Shown: piece after piece, positions 12,617 to 22,665 of the stretch
How the letters are laid out: each line of letters starts with the position of its first letter
Position numbering within the stretch: the first letter of the stretch is position 1
Origin: Ashinkailepas kermadecensis
Lineage: Eukaryota > Arthropoda > Thecostraca > Neolepadidae
Direction: 5' to 3'
Length of the DNA stretch: 64,000 nt
Assembly: GCA_034440615.1 (NCBI GenBank)
Contig: JAOTOM010004353.1
Location: 1-64,000 of the forward strand
Position numbers and translations under genes: made by a program
Notes under the pieces: model-generated
What the model was told of the DNA's origin: nothing
What the model saw: the letters and a program-made list of their open reading frames with translations, nothing else
Databases searched by the model: none

Positions 12617-12882
12617 CCAACATCTTGAGTTTATATTATAACACCGGTTATATAAAATTGTGACTTGAATGTCGCAGCACGCAGCCAGGATTGCCAGCCA
12701 ACGTAGCTGCATACTATCGTCACGACCCTTGCAAACTGGTGGTGAAGACGACTCCTTACAACGCTCGCTGTGTGCTGCGCTATGTGGTCTGGGCCATATT
12801 CTTGGAACAACGTAGTTCTGTGGACGCTTTGGCACACGGTTCACAGTTCCTGCGGTCATTCCGGTCCACCGCGCATGGCAGG

Positions 12883-13505
12883 TGATCACGTGCCGTCTAC
12901 TGCGGCCCTTGTCGTCTGCTGCACGTGGCAGGTGATCACGTGCCGTCTACTGCGGCCCTTGTCGTCTGCTGCACGTGGCAGGTGGAGCACGTGCCGTCTA
13001 CTGCGGCCCTTGTCGTCTGCTGCACGTGGCAGGTGATCACGTGCCGTCTACTGCGGCCCTTGTCGTCTGCTGCACGTGGCAGGTGATCACGTGCCGTCTA
13101 CTGCGGCCCTTGTCGTCTGCTGCACGTGGCAGGTGATCACGTGCCGTCTACTGCGGCCCTTGTCGTCTGCTGCACGTGGCAGGTGGAGCACGTGCCATCT
13201 ACTGCGGCCCTTGTCGTCTGCTGCACGTGGCAGGTGATCACGTGCCGTCTACTGCGGCCCTTGTCGTCTGCTGCACGTGGCAGGTGATCACGTGCCGTCT
13301 ACTGCGGCCCTTGTCGTCTGCTGCACGTGGCAGGTGATCACGTGCCGTCTACTGCGGCCCTTGTCGTCTGCTGCACGTGGCAGGTGATCACGTGCCGTCT
13401 ACTGCGGCCCTTGTCGTCTGCTGCACGTGGCAGGTGATCACGTGCCGTCTACTGCGGCCCTTGTCGTCTGCTGCACGTGGCAGGTGATCACGTGCCGTCT
13501 ACTGC
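12883..13505. repeat. Minisatellite, 50-bp unit, about 12 copies
   Basis: Unit length is exactly 50 bp (51 in the GGTGGAGCACG variants). Each unit contains GATCACGTGCCG, TACTGCGGCCC and CTGCTGCACGTGG, so there are two CACGTG palindromes per unit. Copies are almost identical, with rare variants such as CGTGCCATC near 13192. The array runs directly into the related 35-bp array at about 13505. The units contain few stops, so very long spurious frames cross the array. Confidence 0.95.
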
Positions 13506-14605
13506 GGTCCTGGCCGCCTGCCACACGTGCCGTGTACTGCGGTCCTGGCTGCCTACCACACGTGCCGTGTACTGCGGTCCTGGCCGCCTGCCACACGTGC
13601 CGTGTACTGCGGTCCTGGCTGCCTACCACACGTGCCGTGTACTGCGGTCCTGGCCGCCTGCCACACGTGCCGTGTACTGCGGTCCTGGCCGCCTGCCACA
13701 CGTGCCGTGTACTGCGGTCCTGGCCGCCTACCACACGTGCCGTGTACTGCGGTCCTGGCCGCCTACCACACGTGCCGTGTACTGCGGTCCTGGCCGCCTA
13801 CCACACGTGCCGTGTACTGCGGTCTTCGCCGCCTGCCACACGTGCCGTGTACTGCGGTCCTGGCTGCCTACCACGTGCCGTGTACTGCGGTCCTGGCCAC
13901 CTGCCACACGTGCCGTGTACTGCGGTCTGGCCGCCTACCACACGTGCCGTGTACTGCGGTCCTGGCCGCCTACCCACGTGCCGTGTACTGCGGTCCTGGC
14001 CGCCTACCACACGTGCCGTGTACTGCGGTCTTCGCCGCCTGCCACACGTGCCGTGTACTGCGGTCCTGGCTGCCTACCACACGTGCCGTGTACTGCGGTC
14101 CTGGCCGCCTGCCACACGTGCCGTGTACTGCGGTCCTGGCCGCCTACCACACGTGCCGTGTACTGCGGTCCTGGCCGCCTGCCACACGTGCCGTGTACTG
14201 CGGTCCTGGCCGCCTACCACACGTGCCGTGTACTGCGGTCCTGGCCGCCTGCCACACGTGCCGTGTACTGCGGTCCTGGCTGCCTACCACACGTGCCGTG
14301 TACTGCGGTCCTGGCCGCCTACCACACGTGCCGTGTACTGCGGTCCTGGCTGCCTACCACACGTGCCGTCTACTGCGGTCCTGGCCACCTGCCACACGTG
14401 CCGTGTACTGCGGTCCTGGCCGCCTGCCACACGTGCCCGGTCCTGGCCGCCTACCACACGTGCCGTGTACTGCGGTCCTGGCCGCCTGCCACACGTGCCG
14501 TGTACTGCGGTCCTGGCCGCCTACCACACGTGCCGTGTACTGCGGTCCTGGCCGCCTACCACACGTGCCGTGTACTGCGGTCTTCGCCGCCTGCCACACG
14601 TGGTA
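13506..14605. repeat. Minisatellite, 35-bp unit, about 31 copies
   Basis: Unit: CACGTGCCGTGTACTGCGGT followed by CCTGGCCGCCTGCCA (35 bp). Recurrent variants are GCC/GCT and CTG/CTA in the second half, TTCGCC replacing CTGGCC in a few units, and rare one- or two-base indels (for example near 13870, 13925, 13975 and 14435). It shares its CACGTGCCGT and TACTGCGG words with the adjacent 50-bp array. At the right edge (14606-14700) it decays into diverged GGAGCACGTGTCGTA units. Confidence 0.95.
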
Positions 14606-16276
14606 GATGGAGCACGTGTCGTATGCTGCGGTTCTCGCAGCGTGCCGCAGGTGGAGCACGTGTCGTACACTGCGCCCCCCCCCCGACCACACGTGACAGC
14701 TGGGCTGCGGTCTCAGCAGTGCCGTTACAGCAGCACGCCACTGTGTCTGGCGAGGGCTCGTGCTGGTCTATTGATGGACACCTTTTTTCCTCGGAGTGGA
14801 AAAGGCTGCAGCTGTTTTTCTCGCTCACCAAATATGACCTGGGCGCTGTTGGATGTCTCACTTTTGACTAGTCGTAGGACGTGTGCGCTCCCAGCAGAGG
14901 TGCGTGAGACGATGGCGGGGAGAGGAAGCGCACCATTTCGGTGTTATTATGCCACGCTGGTGAACGAGGTCTGGGAACGAGATCTGGGAACGACATCTGA
15001 GAACGACATCTTAATGAGAAACTCGTGTTGGGGGCGTCGGTTGGAAGGAATTGAGGTCGCTTCGAATTCAATGGCACGTCAGCGTGCTGCTCGGTATCCA
15101 TCGTATTGGCGGAACACGGCCAACAGATGCTCAATAGGAAACATGACTTTCTGAAAGGGCATCGCCACTGCAAACTGTTTAAGCTTAAGCTGCGACTTGC
15201 TTGATTTTCCATTTGCCTTGTAGATGTGTATGGTGTATCTATGTCGTACTTTTACCCGTGCCATCGACGTGGATACTTGAAAACCCATTCAACGAAGAGC
15301 TCCGAAATGCACGATGATGCTGACGTTGTCATGCCGGCTTTCCGGCTGGGTCGGTCGCCAGAGTGTTCTTTGTCAAGTGTCGCATACATTGGACCGTCGC
15401 GCAACACCAGCTGCTCCGTGGCACACAGCGTTTCTAACCTCAGTTTCTAACCTCAGTCGCCCGGTGGTGCAATGCTGTGTTCCCGTGGAGTCCAGAGGAG
15501 AATGGCGCAAAAGGTCATTCGTTCGACCGACTTCGTGTAAGGTGAAATATGAGAGGAATTTATTCAGCTCGCATTCTGTTCCATTTATTATTTGTGTTTG
15601 AAGTGACGGGATCAAAGCTGGGAGTCTCACCGCACACCGCTGCCGCCCGATTGTAAACACATTGTAAATGCGGGGAAGTGGCGTGTGTCGGCTGCCAATG
15701 TTGAGATGCAATGGCAAGGCTGCACGTGGCACCTACCACTGCGCTTGCTGATGACGTCAAAACTGCTCCGACACTACCGTTGCACATTTGTGCCGCATAC
15801 TTCGCTGCTCCAGATATGGGTGCCTGCAGCAAGGTAGCTTATGCTGGGTCTACACGAGATTTGGCAATTGTAAGGACCGATAGCCCAATCAGAGTGGCGT
15901 GCCTTTTGACTGATCTGTGGGGTATATATGCCGGTCTTTGAACCGGTTTGTTAGTTCACCACATACTTTTTAACGCAATATAAACTTTCAAAGGTCAACA
16001 ATGAGCATGATCATCATGTAGTTTGTGATGCCCAACTCAGGATCGAAACCAACAATTTTGTCATGGATTGGACAAGTTGGTGTTCAATCCTTAAATATTT
16101 TCTGCATTTTTGGCATGGTAATTGTTAAAAACGTCCGGCCGTCATAGATATTCATTGAGAAGAGCATGTCCATGACATACAGCTCTCAAATGTAAGACTT
16201 CATGCAATAGCAGGAAATACAGAACAATGTCAGTTGGCTTCACCATATATCGAATAGTGAAATATGGCTGGAACCA
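14606..16276. other. No gene recognised
   Basis: Begins with diverged minisatellite units (14606-14700, with a C run near 14676). The remainder is mixed-composition sequence without recognisable domains. A TATA-like GGGTATATATGCCGG lies at 15919, but nothing downstream supports a promoter. Confidence 0.5.
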
Positions 16277-16400
16277 GACTAACATGACAGCACATGACAT
16301 ACTAACATGACAGCACATGACAGACTAACATGACCAGCACATGACAGACTAACATGACAGCACATGACAGACTAACATGACAGCACATGACATCAGACTA
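16277..16400. repeat. Short minisatellite, ~23-bp unit, about 5 copies
   Basis: Units of the form ACTAACATGACAGCACATGA followed by CAG repeat about five times with single-base indels. Confidence 0.9.
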
Positions 16401-18589
16401 GCATTGTAGCACATCGTGTTAAGATGCATTGTATATTGTACATTGCAAGAACTGTGAATAGAAAAAGAAAGTCCTGATAAGATATTATTTTCATTCCATG
16501 TTTTGGGGTGAACACTGATTTGGAAGGTCGTGTAACCTGCGTATTTGTCCTTAATTAAACATAAAATTCCAATGGTACTACTTTTAGGCAAATAAATGTG
16601 TTTAACTGGTCTTTTGGCCGGGTTTCAGTTAATTTTGACTGGACCTAACCGTGTTTGAACACATCACACTAGCACATCCGGTCCTGGGCTTCGGTCCCAA
16701 GGTTTTCAATGTTTTTCACCTCTAGTCTAAGCCATGACATACTTCGTTCATTGATGAGGGTGCCTTCTACATTTATTTTTCAATTTTGCTACGAGCATTA
16801 TGGCAGTTGTTGGTTTCAGTATCCGTGGGTTTCGTGATGTCGGACCGCACTTACACTGAATCATGTAGTTACTTATGCAGGCTCTGAAACATTATGCAAA
16901 TGGAGTTTTTACGCCCCTCGTATCTTTGCACCCGATGAACCGACTTGTTGGTGACAATAATAATCCATAGTTCAGGAAGCTTTGTCATGGTTGAAGTGTT
17001 TTCTTGATATAAGTTTCAATGATAATGTCACAAATCTATCGAAATGTAGTATTACGACTTCGGCGATCCACATATTTTCCTAAAATGCAGCAGAATATTC
17101 GCAAATAATGTAAGATATGTTCTTATACCAACATTTCGTGTTCCGGACGGTCGATTCGAGCAGTTTTCGAGCCGTTTGACTCCGGGCAGGAATGATGAAG
17201 TTCGATGAAAAGAACAAATTGTACTTTTTGCTGTGCAATATGGTGCATGTCTGATGTAAACCATGCCCCGTAAGCTGTAATAGAAACGAAAACTAGCCCC
17301 TTTAAGTGCTGCAGAACATTGTGTATCGGGGCATCGTGCGTAACAGTGCCTTCAGCTACATCGATGGTTAGATCCCCGCTCGAAGAAAATAATCAGGTCT
17401 ATGGTGTAGACTGGATATTCTAGGCGCAAAATGCATTGCAGGTCCACTCGGCGCTCGTCACGCGTCACGAGAGTTTTGCACCGTGCATGGTCGTACTCGG
17501 ACGGCGGCCGCCGGGTCGTGCCTGGTCGATGGGTGGCCAATGCCGGCGGCTGCAGCAGCCTCAAGACCTCATGACACTGTACGCCGACACCGATCTCCGC
17601 CTATATCTACCTGTACTGTGTTGCCTTATTTGCTAATGATTGCACATCAAGCAACTCATGCATTTTTAATACCTGACGGCATTGTAACGAAGTTAAAGTT
17701 AATACGAACGAGCCGGCCTCTGGAATGTACTGTATGTGTCACCGCAATGTGGCCGCATGAGGCACCCAAACACGAGTATTACTTATCACAACAAGAACGT
17801 CAGGCATGCGGTCCACCCGATCTATCACAGATAAGGCCAAGTGCTGCTCGCATTGTTCGATTATTAGCCGCCGCGATGAGATCACCTTACGAGGTTATAA
17901 CTGATAAGAAACCGAGCTCGTGTCGGAGGGTTCGCATACCACAAGGCTATTGGCACCACCAGTCGGGTACGTCCACGAATCATCGCTGGTTGCTACGCGA
18001 CCGAGCAGACACGCTGCCGTACAAAACTGCAATCTCAGCGTGCGAGGAGTGCATTAGGACTGAACCCTTGACCTGTGACGAATCAGCAGTCAGCAACATC
18101 CAGCGAGGGCAATGGCCGCTGGCGTGTCGGGCCAATCGCGGCCCGGTTCACTTGCGGGTTGGCGCGTCATGTAGAACCGGCCAATGACAGTGCGGGTTGT
18201 ACGCCGTCGATGTATTTACGTGGGCCGACTCGTGTGTATATATGTGAGTACTAATGAAAATAAAAGGACTCGGAGAGAGAGACACCCCAGGAAACCGAGG
18301 TAGAACCATCACGTCTTTGCGATTTCGGAGCGGACTGGCGTTCGCCTGTCGCGACTCAAAGTAGTTGGCGGGCCGAGGAAGCTTCCAGCCCAGGAGTTCA
18401 CTCATCACGGAGTTTTAACGAGTGAGCTGTCCACCAACTGTTCTGGGGTATAAAAAGCGGGAGCGATTGGTCTATCCCTAGATTTCCCACGGCCACGGAA
18501 AAAACTACCCTACAGCATTACTCGCAACCATACTTATAAGCAGTACTGTGTGCAGATAACATTGATTAGCACACCGGAGATATTGGTGC
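16401..18589. other. Mostly unique sequence; one unrecognised long frame
   Basis: No gene is firmly supported. The segment 17483-18187 has a 234-codon open frame, listed separately. 18190-18380 has a TATA-like ATATATGTGAG, an AATAAA-like signal at about 18258 and a GGCGGGCC primer-site-like word at 18366. This could be a solo LTR remnant but is unproven. Confidence 0.4.
17483..18187 (+). other. Unrecognised 234-codon open frame
   Basis: A long open frame in non-repetitive DNA. I recognise no family, domain, signal peptide or membrane segment. Composition is not obviously protein-like (rich in Arg, Ser, Pro and Cys, with no periodicity). It has scattered Cys and His (for example CEECIRTEPLTC near residue 190) but no standard zinc-finger spacing. 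It may be a chance frame in GC-moderate DNA or part of an unidentified element. Coding status is doubtful. Confidence 0.2.
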
Positions 18590-18815
18590 GCCTGGTACCC
18601 CGATACCCCTTTCTTGAATTTAATGGTTGAACTGAGAGCTCTCGTACCGCATCCGGTAGCTGGTTCCATAGCTTAGTCGTGAAAGGAAGAACTATTTTGT
18701 TTTGTAGCCAGACGGCCTATTTCTTTTCTCAGATGAACTTTCGTTTAGTGTCCCAAGAATCCCATCCCAAATCCAGTTGTTTTTTGGTCCATTGGCGGAG
18801 GAAAGGTGCCATCGG
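18590..18815 (-). pseudogene. Non-LTR retrotransposon ORF2 C-terminal fragment (CR1/Jockey-like)
   Basis: The minus strand reads QLDLGWDSWDTKRKFI, a stop and another stop, then KIVLPFTTKLWNQLPDAVRE. The 'LGWDSLExRRxx' box followed about 30 residues later by 'FxxRTxxLWNxLPxxV' is the usual end of CR1/Jockey-type ORF2 proteins. Two in-frame stops and an upstream frameshift near 18815 show decay. The preceding reverse transcriptase is not detectable. It is distinct in sequence from the CR1-like copy at 7.5-9.0 kb. Confidence 0.6.
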
Positions 18816-19269
18816 TTAGATAATTTACGTTACGCACGGGAAGTTGCTCTAAGACCGCCTAAGCGGCATCCGGCGATTAGCCAAATGCAAAGGCTAGTCA
18901 CACACTATGAAAAAGGTGAGAGACCCTCCATGACAGACAAAATCGACAGACCCACATAAGACACCCCGCGTGCATGCATGACATTGGATGGCACATTTAG
19001 AGGGTGGCCAGCATCACTTTCTACGTCTGCCCCCCCCCCCTCCCCACGTCCTCCGTAGCTGGACTGTTGACGTGGAGGATGACGGGCTCCGATGACCACC
19101 CGTGACGCGGAGGCGAAGTGGAAGTCGGGGAGTCCTGGGCAAGCCGTGGACCGGGCTCAACCTTGGTGGTGTAGGTGATTGTGCACATTAAAAGCTTGAT
19201 AAAATCCGGAGAGAGAAGAACCAAGCTGTTTGGAAAAACGGTACACAAACATCAAGCTCAATCTAAACA
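18816..19269. other. No gene recognised
   Basis: Includes a C run at 19030-19039. Possibly the 3' untranslated part of the minus-strand I-clade fragment that ends near 19270, but no diagnostic 3' tail is visible. Confidence 0.4.
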
Positions 19270-20055
19270 TCAACCGGCCGTTTTTCCCAATTGGATCGGT
19301 CCCTGCCTGTATATTGCAAGATAACCTCGGAACCTTGTTTGTGTCATACGAGAGCGGAGAGGAGATTGGCGCTTGACTTCAAATGGATTGTTCCAGTTTG
19401 TTTCCATGGTGGAAATCGGAGAGCAGCTCAAGCAGCTCCGGGTGCGCATCCCCGAGCAGTGCTCGCAACGATATTGGCGCTCGATTGCTGGCAAAATATT
19501 TGGAAATGGAGCGACGCTGTACGGCACACATACTGACGTTAGCAAAACGTGTTCGATGGAACATTGGACACCGGATACGTAACAAAGTGGAGCGTGGCGT
19601 ATTCGGTTCAGAAGGTTGTTTATGAGTTGTGTGTGGCATAGTCGTAAGCGGGCGAAGCCCACCTCCTTGCGCGTGTTTGGGTTTGATGCGGGCCATTTGA
19701 AAAGGGCGGGATTAATATTGTGCGTGAGTGAAGTATTTTGGTCCCGGCAAGCCTGGGGATATTGATAAGTTAAGGCGTTGGCTAAGGACAGCAGGTCGCC
19801 TGGGGGGGGGGGGGGTGAGTCGATGGCTTGATGGGCGAGGCCGTCGACTTTCTCGTTGTCCGGAATGCCCTTGTGACTTGGGAGTCATAGCAATGTGAGT
19901 AGGAGGTATGCGTGATGGGCATTTTAGAGGCTTCGTATTGCTTGGAGTGTGGGGTGGATGGTGCTGTGTATGACGACGAGAGCGTCAACAGAGGAGCGTG
20001 AGTCAGTGCAGATGATGGTGGGTGTGGTTATTTGGTGTTCGATAGTGTGTTGTAG
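19270..20055 (-). pseudogene. I-clade LINE ORF2 fragment: RNase H domain and C-terminal region
   Basis: The minus strand from about 20040 reads TIICTDSRSSVDAL (RNase H strand with the catalytic Asp of TDS), then AHHAYLLLTLL, a stop, and LPSHKGIPDNEKVDGLAHQA. The last is the diagnostic 'WxPSHxGIxGNExAD' box with Trp changed to a TGA stop, and the final catalytic Asp is kept. A G run at 19801-19814 (C run on the minus strand) then breaks the frame. The post-RNase H segment follows from about 19665: GFARLRLCHTQLINNLLNRI and VQCSIEHVLL, equivalent to the usual 'LxRLRxGHTxL ... C..CG..xxxxHxLxxC' of I-clade elements. A cellular-type RNase H in a LINE is typical of the I group. Multiple stops and frameshifts mean it is inactive. 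It may belong to the same family as the ORF1 at 49 kb. Confidence 0.8.
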
Positions 20056-20121
20056 ACAGGTTAAATGTGTCAATGTGAATTATGATAACATATGTGATGT
20101 CATACCACAAACTAATCTTTG

Positions 20122-20167
20122 TTACATTGATGTATCTCTGGAACGATCCAGAAATACATCAATGTAA
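20122..20167. repeat. 46-nt near-perfect hairpin
   Basis: TTACATTGATGTAT and TCTGGA on the left arm pair with TCCAGA and ATACATCAATGTAA on the right. There is one C/A mismatch and a 4-nt ACGA loop, giving a stem of 14 + 6 base pairs. It could be a minimal foldback element, the tip of a miniature inverted-repeat transposon, or a structured RNA. No function is assigned. Confidence 0.85.
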
Positions 20168-20480
20168 AAAAAGAAAAAAGAAACATTTCTCCGTTCGGAG
20201 AAATATTCCTTGCATCTGAAAACTGTTGCAGGATGGCAAGGCGGAGTATGTTAACGCAGCCGTACGAATGCATTGCACAAATTTTCCAATTATATTTTAA
20301 CACAAATTTTGCATGCAATTTCAATTTGTTTGAAACATCCCATCTCGATTTTCTTCGCACATTGCCGATTTTATAATTCCATGTTCGATTTCGTCCAAGA
20401 ATCATTGACAAATTGAGTGTGAACTCAACGCGAACAGTGGGAAAAAAACCTTCAAATACCGGCCGGCTGGTGCGTGTGGC
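20168..20480. other. No gene recognised
   Basis: AT-rich sequence between the hairpin and the 54-bp array, without recognisable coding or repeats. Confidence 0.5.
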
Positions 20481-20855
20481 GGCGGGCTATCGGGCGGCGC
20501 AGCGGGGGCTGCCGGGTGACGTCACAGAGACGGTGTCGGGCTATCGGGCGGCGCAGCGGCGGCCGCCGGGTGACGTCACAGAGACGGTGTCGGGCTATCG
20601 GGCGGCGCAGCGGCGGCTGCCGGGTGACGTCACAGAGACGGTGTCGGGCTATCGGGCGGCGCAGCGGCCGCCGGGTGACGTCACAGAGACGGTGTCGGGC
20701 TATCGGGCGGCGCAGCGGCGGCTGCCGGGTGACGTCACAGAGACGGTGTCGGGCTATCGGGCGGCGCAGCGGGGGCCGCCGGGTGACGTCACAGAGACGG
20801 TGTCGGGCTATCGGGCGGCGCAGCGGCGGCTGCCGGGTGACGTCACAGAGACGGT
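20481..20855 (+). repeat. Minisatellite, 54-bp unit, seven copies, each with TGACGTCA
   Basis: Unit starts CGGGCTATCGGGCGGCGCAG and ends CACAGAGACGGTGT. Spacing of the TGACGTCA palindrome is 54, 54, 51, 54, 54 and 54 bp (starts 20517, 20571, 20625, 20676, 20730, 20784, 20838). The 51-bp unit lacks exactly one codon-sized triplet. Variable positions are confined to the GGCGGCTG/GGCGGCCG/GGGGGCTG/GGGGGCCG segment. On the plus strand a 155-codon frame (20413-20880) spans the array and repeats SGYRAAQRRLPGDVTETV. Because the unit is 54 bp and the one indel is 3 bp, the frame is preserved, but no start context, homolog or other exon supports translation. Confidence 0.95.
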
Positions 20856-20876
20856 CTGTCGCCCCTTCGATGGGCT

Positions 20877-20904
20877 TTAGCTACTTGCCATTCCGCAAGG
20901 GTCC
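20877..20904 (-). repeat. Single inverted copy of the 22.7-kb minisatellite motif
   Basis: The minus strand reads GGACCCTTGCGGAATGGCAA followed by GTAGCTAA. This matches the unit of the array at 22666-22912 (CCCTTGCGGAATGGTAAGCG, GCTAA) at about 24 of 28 positions. It lies just right of the 54-bp array and 1.8 kb from the other array, in opposite orientation. Confidence 0.7.
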
Positions 20905-21279
20905 GAACCACAATGGTGTCCATGCGTCGGAGCGCTGATGGATTTATTGATGGTATGAATAGGGCCATTGCCAATTTGGCAATGCACACTGCGTAGTGCC
21001 AGTCTGGCAATGCACCACCGCATAGTGCACGCCAGCACAGCTACCTGAAGGGCATGAAGTCCGGCTTACATCTGATAAGGCAATAATCTCAGGTAATTTT
21101 TTTTCTCTGAAAACTCGTGTTTTGTGGTTCAAGGTGCCGTACATGGTTATCACTGGGAGAACGCACAGACGACTTTTCACCCATTTATCGTTTACGTCCC
21201 AACTACCGATGAAGCAGCTGTCATCAAACGTTACTGTGATATTAGCGACAACAGCCAACGTGGAGCACATTCAGTGCGT

Positions 21280-21604
21280 GCATACCTTTCGGGTCGAGGT
21301 GAAGCGTGTCAACTTCCGAAGCTTGAATAAAAAGGTACACTATTTGAGGAACCGGTGTGCCGTCCAATACAAAGGCAAACCGACCAGAAGCATGTGCCCT
21401 CATAAAGACGACTTCGACTTTCATTGCGATTGGCACCTCTTCGCGATCTGTCACGGAAGACGACCTTGTGACGGGATTGGCGACGCAGTGAAGCGACTAA
21501 CTGCACACGCCAGTCTGCAGCGGCCCCAATCAAACCAAATCTTACCGCCACAGGCTACGTTTGAGCTCCGCCCGAAGTCCATACCGGGTCACACGTGTTG
21601 TTGA
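21280..21604 (+). pseudogene. Remnant of an uncharacterised multicopy ORF family (WHxFAxSHGKxxCDGIGGxVKR type)
   Basis: In a 160-codon frame (21122-21604) the last ~80 residues read AVQYKGKPTRSMCPHKDDFD, then CDWHLFAICHGRRPCDGIGD, then AVKRLTAHASLQRPQSNQIL. From memory, this corresponds to 'QYKNRxNFxNLCxHxxDFG-xxEWHFFATSHGKxxCDGIGGTVKRLAxRASLQRP', a conserved stretch in many uncharacterised invertebrate proteins that occur in high copy number. Here the Gly-Gly is changed to Gly-Asp and several conserved residues differ (ATSHGK to AICHGR), so the copy is diverged. No upstream exons are identified. The frame ends at TGA shortly after, in CC-stop. It is likely a relic. Function is unknown and I assign none. 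Confidence 0.5.
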
Positions 21605-21670
21605 TTAGGTAAGTACTTTAATGGCTAACATGCGTTATTTTGGTTCCGGTGGAGGATGCATATCGAAGGT

Positions 21671-21874
21671 ACGTAATTATAAGACTGGGATTGTAATTTT
21701 TCATCGATGTATTCTAAACCATGAGAGATGCTCGAGTCACGTACTTCCCTGAAATATTCGTATCACTCTAAAAAAACGTAATTATAAGATTGGGATTGTA
21801 GTTTTTCACCGATGTATTCTAAACCATGAGAGATGCTCGAGTCACGTACTTCCCTGAAATATTCGTACCACTCT
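21671..21874. repeat. 105-bp tandem duplication
   Basis: The block starting ACGTAATTATAAG at 21671 restarts at 21776. The copies share ATGAGAGATGCTCGAGTCAC and CCCTGAAATATTCGTA and differ at only a few positions, so the duplication is recent. Confidence 0.9.
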
Positions 21875-22665
21875 GTGTATTTACTGCACCTCGCTATATT
21901 ATAGCAGATATAACTGCTACAGGTATTCTTTGATAATTCGTTTGTCTACTTGCAAAGTTACTGTGATAAGCTTTCCCACTAGCAAGTGATGGAACATTCT
22001 CAAGGGAGCGGCGTTGAGGAGGCGTGGTGGCAAAATGTATTGTCGTCCCAATATTTGCAGTCAACGCAATAAATTCATACTAAATTTAAGTAGCATTGGG
22101 ATGAGCGTGGTCAACTGGTCCTCCAAAAGTACGGGAAGTTATATCCTTGCCACCAATGCACAAGCTTGGGTGGGCCAACTGTTGTAAGTATTTCCCTCGT
22201 TCCTCCATTGAAGGTTAAAAAATAAGAAAAACTTTAATTAGCAACGTGGTTTACTTTATCCATGAGATGTCACGAAACCATATACTATCTGTCTTTCTGA
22301 AACATAGTTGCGGTTGCGGTTTATAATTTGTCAGTTCATTTTCTCCCGATGAATCGATCTCATTCACGTCAAGTTAAAAAATATCGATCAAAGAACAATG
22401 AAACAATGAAAGGTACAAGGAGCTGTCACTAGTTCAGACCGGTAAACTCGATGAGTGTAGCGGTCTACGAAAACTCGGGTAGCACATGCAAGATGCTACG
22501 ATGTTTTTTGGTTCAAAAAGACACCTTCCCAATTGTAAAATGAACGCGAGAGAAAGTACGGGACTGTACAGCATGACTTCATCAGGCTAAAGTGGACCAA
22601 ACAGACTTAAATGTCCAATGTTTGATTGTGCAAAGCTGAACTCAGACCGTTCCAGCTCTCCGGGT
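21875..22665. other. No gene recognised
   Basis: AT-rich, unique-looking sequence without open frames of interest. Confidence 0.5.

Noticed and set aside
13427..15154. Open frames of 575, 464 and 359 codons on the plus strand
   Set aside because: All three plus frames are open through the same 35- and 50-bp repeats, so the openness comes from a stop-free repeat unit whose length is not a multiple of three. No frame has a recognisable domain.
18445..18460. TATA box GGGTATAAAAAGCGGG
   Set aside because: A good match to a TATA element, but no initiator, exon or open frame follows, so a promoter call is unsupported.
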